Assembly (NCBI GenBank): GCA_003164275.1
Contig: PLSY01000392.1
Span: forward strand, 32,754 to 96,753
DNA length: 64,000 nt
Direction: 5' to 3'
Source: Acidimicrobiaceae bacterium
GTDB taxonomy: Bacteria > Actinomycetota > Acidimicrobiia > Acidimicrobiales > RAAP-2
The notes under the pieces were generated by a model. It was not told where the DNA came from. It saw only the letters and a list, made by a program, of their open reading frames with translations, and ran no database searches. A program made the translations under genes and the position numbers. Of the stretch, positions 36,870 through 45,289 are shown piece after piece (the first letter of the stretch is position 1; every line of letters begins with the position of its first letter).

Positions 36870-37655
36870 ATGACAAAGCGCTTTGCCGGAAGTAGGGCGC
36901 TCGTCACCGGGGCGAGCCGGGGCATCGGAGCGGCGGTGGCTGTGCAGTTGGCGGCCGAGGGCGCCGACATCGCCATCGTCGCCCGAAGCGTCGAGCCCCA
37001 CACCAAGATCGCCGGCAGTCTCAACGAGACGGCTGAGCAGATACGCGGGCTCGGGTCCCGATGCATCGTCATCGGCGCCGACCTGAGCGACGGGGAGGAC
37101 CGAGCACGCATCGTCCCCGAGGCCCTGGAGGGACTGGGAGGCCTCGACATCCTGGTGAACAACGCGGCGGCGGCAATCTACCAGCCACCCGAGACGTACT
37201 CCCTCAAACACCGGCGGCTGTCCATGGAAGTCAACTACCAAGCACCGGCCGACCTCATGCAGGCCGTCATCCCCCACCTCGCCGCTGCCGGCGAGGGGTG
37301 GATCGTCAACCTGACCAGCGGGGCGGCGAACCACACTCCCGGACCGCCGTTTGCCGTCCAGGTCGAGATCGGCCTCTACGGTGCGACCAAGGCCGCCCTC
37401 AACCGCCTGACCAATGCCATGGGAGCATCCGTCTACGGGAGCGGCGTTCGGGTCAATGCCGTCATGCCCAGGGCCGCAGTACTGAGCGAAGGTGCCGACG
37501 TCCTGGTCGGCAACCTCCTCCAGGCCGATCAGGTCGAGCCGATGGAGACCATGGTGGAAGCAGTGCTGGCTCTGTGCACGTGCGAGGCCGAGCGAACTGG
37601 CAAGGTCTACATCAGCCTCGACTTGTTGGACGAGCTCGCAGGATCCTCGCTTTAG
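36870..37655 (+). CDS. Short-chain dehydrogenase/reductase (SDR)
   Basis: A 261-residue SDR with TGASRGIG near residue 13, NNAA near 96 and LTSGAANH...LYGATKAAL as the catalytic set. The C-terminal stretch after the active site (MPRAAVLSEGADVLVG) is shorter and less conserved than in classical SDRs. It lies 153 bases after the alcohol dehydrogenase gene on the same strand, and I see no clear feature in that gap. Confidence 0.88.
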   Translation: MTKRFAGSRALVTGASRGIGAAVAVQLAAEGADIAIVARSVEPHTKIAGSLNETAEQIRGLGSRCIVIGADLSDGEDRARIVPEALEGLGGLDILVNNAAAAIYQPPETYSLKHRRLSMEVNYQAPADLMQAVIPHLAAAGEGWIVNLTSGAANHTPGPPFAVQVEIGLYGATKAALNRLTNAMGASVYGSGVRVNAVMPRAAVLSEGADVLVGNLLQADQVEPMETMVEAVLALCTCEAERTGKVYISLDLLDELAGSSL

Positions 37656-37731
37656 GGCCACCCACCCTGAAAGCCGGCTGCTCGGGAAGTCGGTTACGGG
37701 GGCGTCGACTGAGTGCGCCCTTCCCCGCTGA

Positions 37732-39201
37732 TCAGAGGTTCCCGGCCCCCCGGGCGATGGCAGGCAGGCTTCTGGCTTCAATGGAGCCCTCCAAGAAAGG
37801 GACGACCGCCTCGGCCGCCAGGGGGCGGGCGAACAGGTAGCCCTGGCCGAGGTCGCACTGCTCACGCTCGAGCTGACAGTACTGACCGGTGGTCTCGATG
37901 CCCTCGGCCAGGGTCTCGAGGCCTAAGGACTTGCCCAGCTGGACCAGCGTGTGGATCAGCGCCTCGGACGCACCCGAGTCGGACATGGAAGAGACAAAGG
38001 ACCGATCGATCTTGAGCGTGTCCACTGGGAACTGGCGCAAGTAGGCAAGCGACGAGTACCCGGTGCCGAAGTCGTCGATGGCGATGCGCACGCCCATCTC
38101 CTTTAGCCTGTGCAGTCGGGGAATGGCGGAGTCGACGTCTCCCATGATGGCCGTCTCGGTTATCTCGATGACGAGCGATCCGGGATCGAATCTTGAATCG
38201 TCCAGTGTCTCTTGGAGATCGACGATGGACTGGTCAGTGTCCAGTTGCCGGGCTGAGACGTTCACCGAGATATCCAGCCGGTGGCCGAGCGCCTTCCAGT
38301 AGTTGCCTCGCCGACAGGCCTCGGCAATGACCCAACGTCCGACGTCGATGATCATGCCCGAGTCTTCGAGCATGGGAATGAACGCGTCGGGCTGTACGAC
38401 ACCCCGAACCGGGTGGCGCCACCGCAGCAAGGCTTCGACCCCTTTGGTCTGGCCGGTTTCGAGGTTGAAGATCGGTTGGTACACGAGAAAGTACTGGCCC
38501 TTGACCAGGGCACCACGGAGATCTGTCTCCAAGAGATGGTGGTCCTGGATGGCCGCGTGCATCTCGGGACGGAAGATGGTGGAGCAGTTCTTTCCGCCGG
38601 CCTTGGCCTGATGGAGTGCGATGTCAGCGTCTCTGAGGAGCTCGGCGGCTGACGGCCGCGTCCCGGCGGCAATGCCGATGCTGGCCGTCACCTTCAGCGG
38701 TTCGGACCGTTGCCCCTCCAACAAAAAGGGCTCCCGGAGGGAACCGAGCAGGCGGCCGGCCACGAGCTCGGGGTTCGACTCGACACTGGACCCGTCCACC
38801 AAAACGATGAACTCGTCGCCGCCCAGCCGGCCGATGCTGTCGCTTTCACGCATGGTGGCGCAAAAGCGCTCGGCAACGGCACACAGAAGCTCGTCCCCAG
38901 ACCCATGACCGAAGGTGTCGTTCACATCCTTGAAGCCGTCGAGGTCGATGAACAGGGCCGCGACCGGGGCGTATCCCCTCCGGGACCGAGCCAGCATCTG
39001 CTCGGCCCGGTCGAGGATCAATGCCCGGTTGGGCAGTCCGGTCAGCGGGTCGTGAAGCGCCTGATAGCGGATCTGGTCGACGAGTCTGGCGTTGTTGATC
39101 GAGATGGAGGCCTGTTGGACACGTGCCGGTCCGGCGTCGAGCCGACCTCGCCGCCCGCCGCCCGTCGCTTGTCCACAGTTCAGTATCGACAAGCCGGTCA
39201 T
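37732..39201 (-). CDS. Diguanylate cyclase/phosphodiesterase (GGDEF-EAL), truncated sensor domain
   Basis: A 489-residue c-di-GMP enzyme with an intact GGDEF domain (GGDEF at 127-131 and the inhibitory RxxD site at 118-121) and an intact EAL domain (EALLRW near 256, then NVSARQ, EITET, DDFGTGYSS and AEGIET). It therefore may both make and cleave c-di-GMP. The first 30 residues are not a sensor, but residues 27-40 (ARVQQASISINNARL) read like the end of a GAF domain that normally precedes GGDEF. The rest of the GAF domain is missing, which suggests 5' loss. It is downstream of an acyl-CoA dehydrogenase gene. Confidence 0.9.
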   Translation of the reverse strand: MTGLSILNCGQATGGGRRGRLDAGPARVQQASISINNARLVDQIRYQALHDPLTGLPNRALILDRAEQMLARSRRGYAPVAALFIDLDGFKDVNDTFGHGSGDELLCAVAERFCATMRESDSIGRLGGDEFIVLVDGSSVESNPELVAGRLLGSLREPFLLEGQRSEPLKVTASIGIAAGTRPSAAELLRDADIALHQAKAGGKNCSTIFRPEMHAAIQDHHLLETDLRGALVKGQYFLVYQPIFNLETGQTKGVEALLRWRHPVRGVVQPDAFIPMLEDSGMIIDVGRWVIAEACRRGNYWKALGHRLDISVNVSARQLDTDQSIVDLQETLDDSRFDPGSLVIEITETAIMGDVDSAIPRLHRLKEMGVRIAIDDFGTGYSSLAYLRQFPVDTLKIDRSFVSSMSDSGASEALIHTLVQLGKSLGLETLAEGIETTGQYCQLEREQCDLGQGYLFARPLAAEAVVPFLEGSIEARSLPAIARGAGNL

Positions 39202-39267
39202 CCACCTTTAGCCAGCTCAGACGAGTAGACGACCGACCACTGGGCTGCTGGTTCTGCGTCCGGGTGG

Positions 39268-40479
39268 TTAGGAGCGGGCCCCGAGCGAGCTGAAGGGCAC
39301 GTCCTTGTCGGTCCTCGGCTCCCTCGGAAGGCCGAGCACCATCTCACCCAGCGAGTTGCGCTGGATATTGTCGGTCCCCCCGCCGAGCTTCGACATCCAC
39401 TGATTGAGGAACAGGGTCTGCCACAGGCCTCCGTCGATGGCACTCTCTCCCGACAGCATTCCGGCCGCGCCTTCGATCTCCATGAACAGATCGCCGGTGG
39501 CGCTCATGTGCTGGGAGACAAACAGCTTGGTCGTCGCCGCTTCGGGGCCCGGTTGGCGCCCGTGGGAGAGGGCGGTCTGCACCCGATAGTTCATGTATCG
39601 GAGAAGCTGGGTCCTCATGTAGAACGACGCCAGGTCCTGGCGGATGACCGGATCGCTGGCCGCCCCGGTACGCCTGGCCAGCTCGAATACCTGTTCGGGG
39701 GTGACGCCGCCGCCGCTGCCGCCGATCAGGGTGCGCTCGTTCGCCATGGTGGTGTGGGCGACAGCCCATCCTCCGTTGACCGCGCCAACCACGTTCTCCG
39801 CCGGCACCCGCACGTCGGAGAGGAATACCTCATTGAAGTGGGCATGGCCGGTGATCTGGCGGAGGGGCCGGACCTCGACCCCGGGAGTGCGCATGTCCAC
39901 CAAGAAGTAGGTGATCCCTTTGTGCTTCGGGAGGTCCGGATCGGTGCGGGCGATGAGAATGCCCCAATCGCTGTGCTGGGCACCAGAGGTCCAGACCTTC
40001 TGGCCGTTCACTACGAACTCATCCCCGTCACGCTCGGCGCGGGTCTTCAGCCCGGCGAGGTCGGATCCGGCGTCCGGCTCGGAGAACAACTGGCACCACA
40101 CCTCTTCACCACGCAGCATGCCCCCGAGGTAGCGCTGCTTTTGTTCCTCGGTCCCATGGGCGATCAGGGTCGGCCCGCACATGCCGATGCCGACGGCGAA
40201 CACTCCGGTCGACACGTCGTACTTGGCCGCCTCCTGATTGAAGATGGCCTGGTGCCAGGCGGTGTCGGCCCTGCCCCCGTACTCGACCGGCCAGGTGATC
40301 GCACCCCAACCGCCCTCGTAGAGCTGGTGCTGCCACTTGCGGCAGCGCTCGGCGTAGTCGTCCAGCTCATGGTTCTGTGACCAGTCGTCGGTGCCGCCCC
40401 GAAGAGGAGCGTTCTCGGACAGCCAGGCCCGCACTTCGCTGCGGAACTGTGCATCTTCGGGAGAGTCGTCAAAATTCAT
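39268..40479 (-). CDS. Acyl-CoA dehydrogenase
   Basis: A 403-residue acyl-CoA dehydrogenase of the actinobacterial FadE type. It has FDDSPEDAQFRSEVRAWL at the start, QLFSEPDAGSDLAGLKTRA and VNGQKVWTSGA in the middle, and the C-terminal GGGTDNIQRN. In place of the usual EIQRN the motif has DNIQRN. I use ATG 40479, which has AGGAT upstream; a TTG at 40488 is in frame. It is alone, without the paired subunit some members need. Confidence 0.9.
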   Translation of the reverse strand: MNFDDSPEDAQFRSEVRAWLSENAPLRGGTDDWSQNHELDDYAERCRKWQHQLYEGGWGAITWPVEYGGRADTAWHQAIFNQEAAKYDVSTGVFAVGIGMCGPTLIAHGTEEQKQRYLGGMLRGEEVWCQLFSEPDAGSDLAGLKTRAERDGDEFVVNGQKVWTSGAQHSDWGILIARTDPDLPKHKGITYFLVDMRTPGVEVRPLRQITGHAHFNEVFLSDVRVPAENVVGAVNGGWAVAHTTMANERTLIGGSGGGVTPEQVFELARRTGAASDPVIRQDLASFYMRTQLLRYMNYRVQTALSHGRQPGPEAATTKLFVSQHMSATGDLFMEIEGAAGMLSGESAIDGGLWQTLFLNQWMSKLGGGTDNIQRNSLGEMVLGLPREPRTDKDVPFSSLGARS

Positions 40480-40734
40480 GGACGTCAACCATCCTGGTTC
40501 GTCGGGCTACTGGGTAGCTGTCGGTCGGCCCCTGGGCCTGGTCGCCCGACTGTACCGTTTCAGGTGCTCGGCGACCCTCGCGTGTGTCGCCGGCCCCCGC
40601 GAGTCGGAGCCCACCCTCGCTCAGCGACCACCACATCGTCACGGAGCACCGCCGCTGGCTACATTACGCCCAGCGCCAAGCGACGCGCCGTGGTGGCCGA
40701 GCGGGCCGCCGGTCGCTCCAGAAAGAGAGATCCA

Positions 40735-41763
40735 ATGCACTTCGGCCTGCGGCTGAACCTCTATCGAGCGGCAAGGTTGCACATCCCCCTCGAGTTAGTC
40801 CAAGCCGCCGACGACCTCGGCTACCACTCGGTGTGGACAGCCGAGGCCTACGGCAGCGACGCCCTCTCCCCGCTCGCGTATCTGGCCGGACTGACCCGAC
40901 AGATCAAGCTCGGTACCTCGATCGCCCAGCTTGCTGCCCGTCCGCCGACGACCCTCGCCATGCATGCCATGACTGTCGACGCCCTGGCCGGCGGAGGCCG
41001 GGTCATCATCGGCATCGGCGTATCGGGTCCTCAGATCGTCGAAGGCTGGTACGGCCAGCCCTGGGGTAGGCCAACCGACCGGTTGAGGGACTACGTGGCC
41101 ATCATGCGCAAGGTCCTCGACCGCTCCGAGCCGGTGAGCTACGACGGAGCTGAGCTGTCACTCCCATACCGGGGGCCGGGGTCGACAGGACAGGGCAAGG
41201 CCCTCCGGTCGATCCTGCACCCAGAGGCGCCCATTCCCCTGTGGCTGGCCTCAGGGGGTCCCCGCAACACCGAGCTGTGTGCCGAGGTGGCCGATGGCTG
41301 GCTGCCCATGGGACTCGGCCCCGGAGAGACGCTCGAACCGCTCGAGCGTGGCTGGAACAAGCGGGGCGGTAGGCCCGACGATTTCCAGATCTTCACCGGT
41401 GCATCAGTCGAGATAACCGACGACGTGGCCGGAGCCCTCGACAGCCGTCGACCGCTCACTGCCATGTACGTGGGTGGGATGGGCACCGAGACCCACAACT
41501 ACCACCGGGATGCCATGGCCAGACGGGGCTTCCCAGACGAAGCACGACGAATCCAGGAGCTGTGGCTGGCCGGGCGGAAGGAGGAGGCCGTTGCCGCCGT
41601 TCCCGACGAGTACCTGGAGCAGGCGCTGTTCGTCGGGGACGAGCAGCGCATCCGGAGGAAGTGGGCCGAGCGGTCCCTTCCGGGCCTGGCCACCGGGCTC
41701 ATCCTCGATGTCCCAGGCATAGACGAACTCCGCCTCATGGCGGACCTGAAGGAGGGCTCATGA
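40735..41763 (+). CDS. LLM-class F420-dependent oxidoreductase
   Basis: A 342-residue luciferase-like protein. It begins MHFGLRLNLYRAARLHIP and has YHSVWTAEAYGSDALSP, IKLGTSIAQLAARPPTTLAMHAMTVD and the GGRVIIGIGVSGPQIVEGWYG segment of F420-binding LLM enzymes. The late RRKWAERSLPGLATGLILDV region is also typical. It should transfer hydride between F420 and a carbonyl or enoyl group. ATG 40735 has GAAAGAGAG upstream; it overlaps the next gene as ATGA. The 255-base upstream stretch, facing the acyl-CoA dehydrogenase start, holds nothing I can name. Confidence 0.86.
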   Translation: MHFGLRLNLYRAARLHIPLELVQAADDLGYHSVWTAEAYGSDALSPLAYLAGLTRQIKLGTSIAQLAARPPTTLAMHAMTVDALAGGGRVIIGIGVSGPQIVEGWYGQPWGRPTDRLRDYVAIMRKVLDRSEPVSYDGAELSLPYRGPGSTGQGKALRSILHPEAPIPLWLASGGPRNTELCAEVADGWLPMGLGPGETLEPLERGWNKRGGRPDDFQIFTGASVEITDDVAGALDSRRPLTAMYVGGMGTETHNYHRDAMARRGFPDEARRIQELWLAGRKEEAVAAVPDEYLEQALFVGDEQRIRRKWAERSLPGLATGLILDVPGIDELRLMADLKEGS

Positions 41764-42557
41764 CCTACGACACCATCCTTGTCGACAGGCCGGCCGAATA
41801 CGTCGCCCGCATCACCCTCAACCGGCCCGAGAAACGCAACGCCATTTCCACACCGATGCGGGTGGAACTGCTGGATGCCCTGAGGACCCACGACCACGAC
41901 CCCGAAGTTCGAGTCACCATCATCCGTGGCGCTGGCAAGTGCTTCTCGGCCGGCTACGACCTGACCGGCGGGCCCATGATGGAGGGTGCTCCGTTCTACT
42001 CCGCCCCGGGCGACGGGCAGTGGGCCCGCCAGGCCAATGACACCTGGTTCAGCATCTGGGATCTGGCGAAACCCGTCATCGCCCAGATTCACGGGTACGC
42101 CATCGCCGGGGCCACGGAGCTGGCCTCGGCCTGTGATCTCGTCTACGTGGCTGACGACGCGGCCATCAGCTATCCGGTCGTCCGCCTCCTCAGCCCACCC
42201 GACTGGCAGTACCACACCGTGCTCTTGGGCATGCGCCGAGCGATGGAGCTCATGCTCACCGGCGACCCCATCTCAGGCGTCGAGGCTGCGGCCATCGGAT
42301 TCGCCAATAAGTCGTTCGCCCCGGACGACCTCGAAGAGTCGGTCCTCGGAGTTGCCGGTCGCATCGCCGGGATACCGAGTGACCTCACCCAGATCAACAA
42401 GCGAAGCGTCCACCGGGCGTTCGATGTCTGGGGTGCCCGGGCCGCCATCCGGGCGGGAACCGAGCTGCAGGCGCTGGCCGCCCACACCAAGACGGCAGCC
42501 GACCAGCGAGAAGGTCTCCTCGAGCGGATGAAGGCGCAGTCGACGAAGCTGGACTAA
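41760..42557 (+). CDS. Crotonase-family protein lacking the second catalytic glutamate
   Basis: A 265-residue crotonase. The first catalytic glutamate is kept in GATELAS, but where hydratases have a glutamate in the LPE segment this one reads ISYPVVRLLSP, with valine instead. The oxyanion loops are normal. It may be an isomerase, hydrolase, lyase or decarboxylase rather than a classical hydratase. It overlaps the LLM gene by 4 bases, so the two act in one pathway. Confidence 0.85.
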   Translation: MTYDTILVDRPAEYVARITLNRPEKRNAISTPMRVELLDALRTHDHDPEVRVTIIRGAGKCFSAGYDLTGGPMMEGAPFYSAPGDGQWARQANDTWFSIWDLAKPVIAQIHGYAIAGATELASACDLVYVADDAAISYPVVRLLSPPDWQYHTVLLGMRRAMELMLTGDPISGVEAAAIGFANKSFAPDDLEESVLGVAGRIAGIPSDLTQINKRSVHRAFDVWGARAAIRAGTELQALAAHTKTAADQREGLLERMKAQSTKLD

Positions 42558-42583
42558 CTCGATCGCCGAGGATTTGAGGCGGT

Positions 42584-42597
42584 AAGAACATGTTTCA
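42584..42597. promoter_or_regulatory. KstR-like AACnnGTT box
   Basis: AAGAACATGTTTCA matches the KstR consensus TnnAACnnGTTnnA at seven of the eight fixed positions, differing only at the first T. It lies 27 bases after the crotonase stop and overlaps the first 15-base direct repeat. A KstR-like regulator is encoded at 15160-15825. Confidence 0.35.
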
Positions 42598-42605
42598 TTC
42601 CTGTT
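42591..42605. repeat. 15-bp direct repeat, copy 1
   Basis: TGTTTCATTCCTGTT occurs identically at 42805-42819, 214 bases downstream in the same orientation. The repeats flank a stretch with no clear gene. A duplicated binding site or the trace of a small insertion or duplication could explain them. Confidence 0.7.
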
Positions 42606-42804
42606 GTGGACAGCCCCTCGTAGAGGCGAGAACGGCCAAAGGCGCTTGAGCACGCTTGTCTGGGCAATCCCCGCTGGAGGATGGAGTTCGGAGCTGCGGG
42701 TGACCGATCTGTCTGCTGATCCTCCGGCGGAAAGGATCCCGCGCTACATGTTCTCCTTGCCGGAGCACCCCCGGGATCATCTGGACAAATCTTCGCCGAG
42801 CTTT

Positions 42805-42819
42805 TGTTTCATTCCTGTT
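42805..42819. repeat. 15-bp direct repeat, copy 2
   Basis: This is the second copy of TGTTTCATTCCTGTT. It ends 9 bases before the -35 hexamer of the substrate-binding-protein promoter, a place where an activator could bind. Confidence 0.7.
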
Positions 42820-42828
42820 AAGGCTGTC

Positions 42829-42857
42829 TTGTAAACGGCGTTTCCGACACGTATAGT
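42829..42857 (+). promoter_or_regulatory. Predicted sigma-70-type promoter of the first substrate-binding protein
   Basis: TTGTAA (42829-42834) and TATAGT (42852-42857) are separated by 17 bases. The paralogous gene downstream has the same arrangement, TTGTGG-N17-TATAGT, at 45228-45256, which supports both calls. Confidence 0.65.
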
Positions 42858-42864
42858 CGCCCTC

Positions 42865-42883
42865 GAAATTGCACTGCAGTTTC
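42865..42883 (+). promoter_or_regulatory. Leader hairpin/operator, imperfect inverted repeat
   Basis: GAAATTGC and GCAGTTTC pair at 7 of 8 positions around ACT. The element lies just after the -10 hexamer and ends 36 bases before the start codon. A perfect version occupies the same place in the paralogue's leader at 45270-45289. Confidence 0.55.
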
Positions 42884-42919
42884 ACGGATCGTGCAGGCGT
42901 GTTCACCTAGGGAGATCCC

Positions 42920-44203
42920 TTGCGTCGTCGACCGTTCGTAGCAGTTGGTATGGGAGTGCTGGCCATGACCGGCCTGGCGGCCTCCGTCGGGGCCGGGGCA
43001 GCGGGCGCCGCCACCACCTCGACCACCCCGATCGTCGTCGGCGGGGACGGCGACACCACCATTGCCGCCGGCGTGGCCCAGGGCTTCGAGGCCGGCATCT
43101 ACCGATTCAACAAGGCCGGTGGCCTCGACGGGCGCAAGATCAAGTTCACCGGGTTCCTGGACGACGGCTTCAGCGCCCAGACCAACCTGACCAACGCCCA
43201 GCAGCTGGTGCAGAACCAGCACGTCACCATGGTGGCGCCGTTCCTCAGTGAGGTCGGGACAGCGGCCACCGAGACCTTCCTTCAGAACAACAAGACGCCC
43301 TTCATCGGGTGGGCAGTCAACTCGGCCTTCACCACTGCGCCGGCTTGGGGCTGGGGCATCAATGGGAATCAGGAGAACCCCAACGCCCAGGGGTACGCCG
43401 GCACCCAGCAGGTGCTGAAGGTGACCGGCTTCTCGAGTACACCGAAGAAGGCGAAGATGGCTCTCATCGCCGAGAACATCGCCGGTGGCATCCAATCGTC
43501 GAACGCCCTGGCCGGAGCGTTCAAATACGCCAAGACCACGGTCGTCTACAAAGAGGCTCCGATCGCCGTGCTCGGGACCACGAGCTACGCCCCCTATGCG
43601 CAGGCCATCATCGCCTCCGGTGCCAACATCGTCTACGAGGTGCTCAACTCGGCCGACTCCGTGGGATTGGCCGCAGCCCTCAAGTCGGGTGGCTTCAAGG
43701 GCAGCATCTTCAATGGCGTGACCTACTTTCCCGGCCAGTTGGCCAGCCAGCCCAACGAGGCGTCAGCCCTAAACGGCGTCTACGTCCAAGATGAGTTCCC
43801 AGCCGATGAAAACAACACCCCAGCCACCATTCAGGCCCAAAAGGACCTGAAGTCCATAGGCCAGCCCCCCTACCTGACCTCGGGCGTCTCGGTCGGCTAC
43901 TGGTCGGCCATCGTCTTGGAGCAGATGTTGAAGGCCACGCTGGCCAAAGTCGGCGGCGATCCGAACAAGGTGACCGGCGCCACCATCCAATCGACGGTCA
44001 ACAGTGGCACCTACAGCTACAGCGACCCCATCGCCGGCGGCATCGGACCGATGTACTTCCCGGCTGCCGAGAGCATTCCGACTGGATGCATCACCACCCT
44101 CAAGACGGTGGGCACGGGCTTCAAGCAGCTCCAGCCCTACCAGTGCCAGAGCGCAGTGAACATCTCCAAGCAGTCGATCTACAACCAAAAGACGGGCAAG
44201 TAG
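42920..44203 (+). CDS. ABC-type branched-chain-amino-acid-like substrate-binding protein (paralogue A)
   Basis: A 427-residue exported binding protein of the type I periplasmic fold (LivJ-like). The signal peptide has basic MRRRPF, a hydrophobic core and AGAAGA-A before the mature part. There is no lipobox cysteine, unusual for a Gram-positive binding protein. The mature part reads PIVVGGDGD, IYRFNKAGGLDGRK, NLTNAQQLVQNQ and VAPFLSEVGTA. The start is TTG 42920, preceded by AGGGAG. No permease or ATPase gene lies nearby. It is a close relative of the protein at 45339. The ligand is probably a small organic acid or amide-like compound. Confidence 0.88.
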   Translation: MRRRPFVAVGMGVLAMTGLAASVGAGAAGAATTSTTPIVVGGDGDTTIAAGVAQGFEAGIYRFNKAGGLDGRKIKFTGFLDDGFSAQTNLTNAQQLVQNQHVTMVAPFLSEVGTAATETFLQNNKTPFIGWAVNSAFTTAPAWGWGINGNQENPNAQGYAGTQQVLKVTGFSSTPKKAKMALIAENIAGGIQSSNALAGAFKYAKTTVVYKEAPIAVLGTTSYAPYAQAIIASGANIVYEVLNSADSVGLAAALKSGGFKGSIFNGVTYFPGQLASQPNEASALNGVYVQDEFPADENNTPATIQAQKDLKSIGQPPYLTSGVSVGYWSAIVLEQMLKATLAKVGGDPNKVTGATIQSTVNSGTYSYSDPIAGGIGPMYFPAAESIPTGCITTLKTVGTGFKQLQPYQCQSAVNISKQSIYNQKTGK

Positions 44204-44206
44204 TCC

Positions 44207-44242
44207 CACTAACCCCCCGGCCCAAGGGGCGGGGGGTTAGTG
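44207..44242 (+). terminator. Strong hairpin terminator after paralogue A
   Basis: CACTAACCCCCCG (44207-44219) and its exact reverse complement (44230-44242) form a 13-base stem with a 10-base loop, beginning 4 bases after the stop codon. It lacks a T-tract. It should insulate paralogue A from the hydrolase gene that starts 12 bases later. Confidence 0.75.
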
Positions 44243-44253
44243 TCGCCACCACC

Positions 44254-45162
44254 ATGGTGAGGATCGACGTCGAGTTCACCGGCACGGGGGGTACTGCCCT
44301 ACGGGGCTGGCTCTACCGACCCGATGGGCCAGACCGGCGGGACGCGCCGGCCGTGGTGATGGCCCATGGCTTCTCTGCCACCAAGGCGATGGCCCTCGAG
44401 CGCTACGCCGAGATCATCTGTGCCGGTGGCATCGCCGTGCTCCTCTATGACCACAGGAACTTCGGGACGAGTGACGGAGAGCCCCGCCAGCTCGTCGATC
44501 CTTGGCGGCAGGCTCGCGACTACATCGTCGCTCTCGATTGGCTGGCATCGCAGCCGGGTGTCGACCCTGGGCGACTTGGCATCTGGGGATCAAGCTTCAG
44601 CGGCGGCCATGTGCTGGTGGTCGGGGCCGTCGACCGACGGGTACGTGCCGTTGTCGCCAATGTCCCCTTCGTCGGAGTGGCGCCAATCGATGACATCGAC
44701 CGATTCGAGCGCATGGAGTCGTTGCTCAGTGCCGACCCCGAGGGCGTGCTGGCCGACACGACCGGGGCTCCGAGCGGGCCGTTCGCCGTGGTGAACGAGC
44801 CCGGAGTGGAGTGGCCGGTCATTTTGCCCCAGCCCGAGGCGGCCGACTGGTTCCTCGATGTGGGCCGTCGTGACGGCTCGGGATGGCACAACCGGGTCTG
44901 GATGGCCAGCGTTCCGAGTGAGCCGCTCGATCCGGCCTTGGCGGTGCCACGACTGCATTCGCCCGTGCTCATGGTGGTCGCCTCCCATGACGACGTGGCG
45001 GCCACGGCCAAGGCCCTCGTAGCCTTCGACCACCTGCCCGGCCCGAAGGAGCTGCTTACCATCGACGGGCACCACTTCACTCCCTACGACGGAGAGGCGT
45101 TAGATCGGGCAGCCGTGGCCGCCCAGGACTTCTTCACGACCCACCTTTCTTCTCCGACGTAA
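44254..45162 (+). CDS. Alpha/beta hydrolase (dienelactone hydrolase-like/DUF1100-type)
   Basis: A 302-residue alpha/beta hydrolase. VMAHGFSATKAM near 35, LLYDHRNFGTSDGEPRQ near 71, the nucleophile elbow GSSFSGG near 112 and the late histidine in DGHHFTPY complete the triad, with an aspartate in SHDDVA. It should hydrolyse an ester, lactone or amide. It is located between the two substrate-binding proteins, behind a strong terminator, so a separate promoter or read-through is needed. I start it at ATG 44254. Confidence 0.85.
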   Translation: MVRIDVEFTGTGGTALRGWLYRPDGPDRRDAPAVVMAHGFSATKAMALERYAEIICAGGIAVLLYDHRNFGTSDGEPRQLVDPWRQARDYIVALDWLASQPGVDPGRLGIWGSSFSGGHVLVVGAVDRRVRAVVANVPFVGVAPIDDIDRFERMESLLSADPEGVLADTTGAPSGPFAVVNEPGVEWPVILPQPEAADWFLDVGRRDGSGWHNRVWMASVPSEPLDPALAVPRLHSPVLMVVASHDDVAATAKALVAFDHLPGPKELLTIDGHHFTPYDGEALDRAAVAAQDFFTTHLSSPT

Positions 45163-45210
45163 GCCCTCAGCCCTTCGGGCATTCGGTCAAGGCCAACGCC
45201 AGGGGACGCC

Positions 45211-45223
45211 GAGCCTGCGGCTC
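45211..45223. terminator. Small hairpin after the hydrolase
   Basis: GAGCC and GGCTC pair around TGC in the 176-base gap before the second binding-protein gene. A second small GCCC-TTC-GGGC hairpin is at 45170-45180. Either might attenuate transcription, but both are short. Confidence 0.3.
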
Positions 45224-45227
45224 TCCC

Positions 45228-45256
45228 TTGTGGCTGTTGTGCCGCACCCCTATAGT
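45228..45256 (+). promoter_or_regulatory. Predicted sigma-70-type promoter of the second substrate-binding protein
   Basis: TTGTGG (45228-45233) and TATAGT (45251-45256) are 17 bases apart, the same design as the promoter of paralogue A at 42829-42857. The following bases CGC are also shared. Confidence 0.65.
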
Positions 45257-45269
45257 CGCAGTCGCCGAC

Positions 45270-45289
45270 GGAACTGCCGATGCAGTTCC
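45270..45289 (+). promoter_or_regulatory. Leader hairpin/operator, perfect inverted repeat
   Basis: GGAACTGC and GCAGTTCC are perfect 8-base arms around CGAT, followed by CACGG as in paralogue A. The element lies between the -10 hexamer and the start codon. It could be an operator at the transcription start or an RNA hairpin. Confidence 0.65.

Larger units (their letters stand above)
42558..42919. other. 362-base intergenic region with repeats and promoter
   Basis: The region separates the crotonase from the first substrate-binding protein. It holds a KstR-like box (AAGAACATGTTTCA, 42584-42597), two copies of TGTTTCATTCCTGTT (42591-42605 and 42805-42819), a perfect AAACG-G-CGTTT dyad at 42833-42843 and the TTGTAA/TATAGT promoter. 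A 76-codon frame between the repeats has no recognisable domain and I do not annotate it as a gene. Confidence 0.55.

Noticed and set aside
42604..42834. A 76-codon frame between the two 15-bp repeats
   Set aside because: No domain, weak start, and it overlaps the promoter. A frame on the other strand is equally long.
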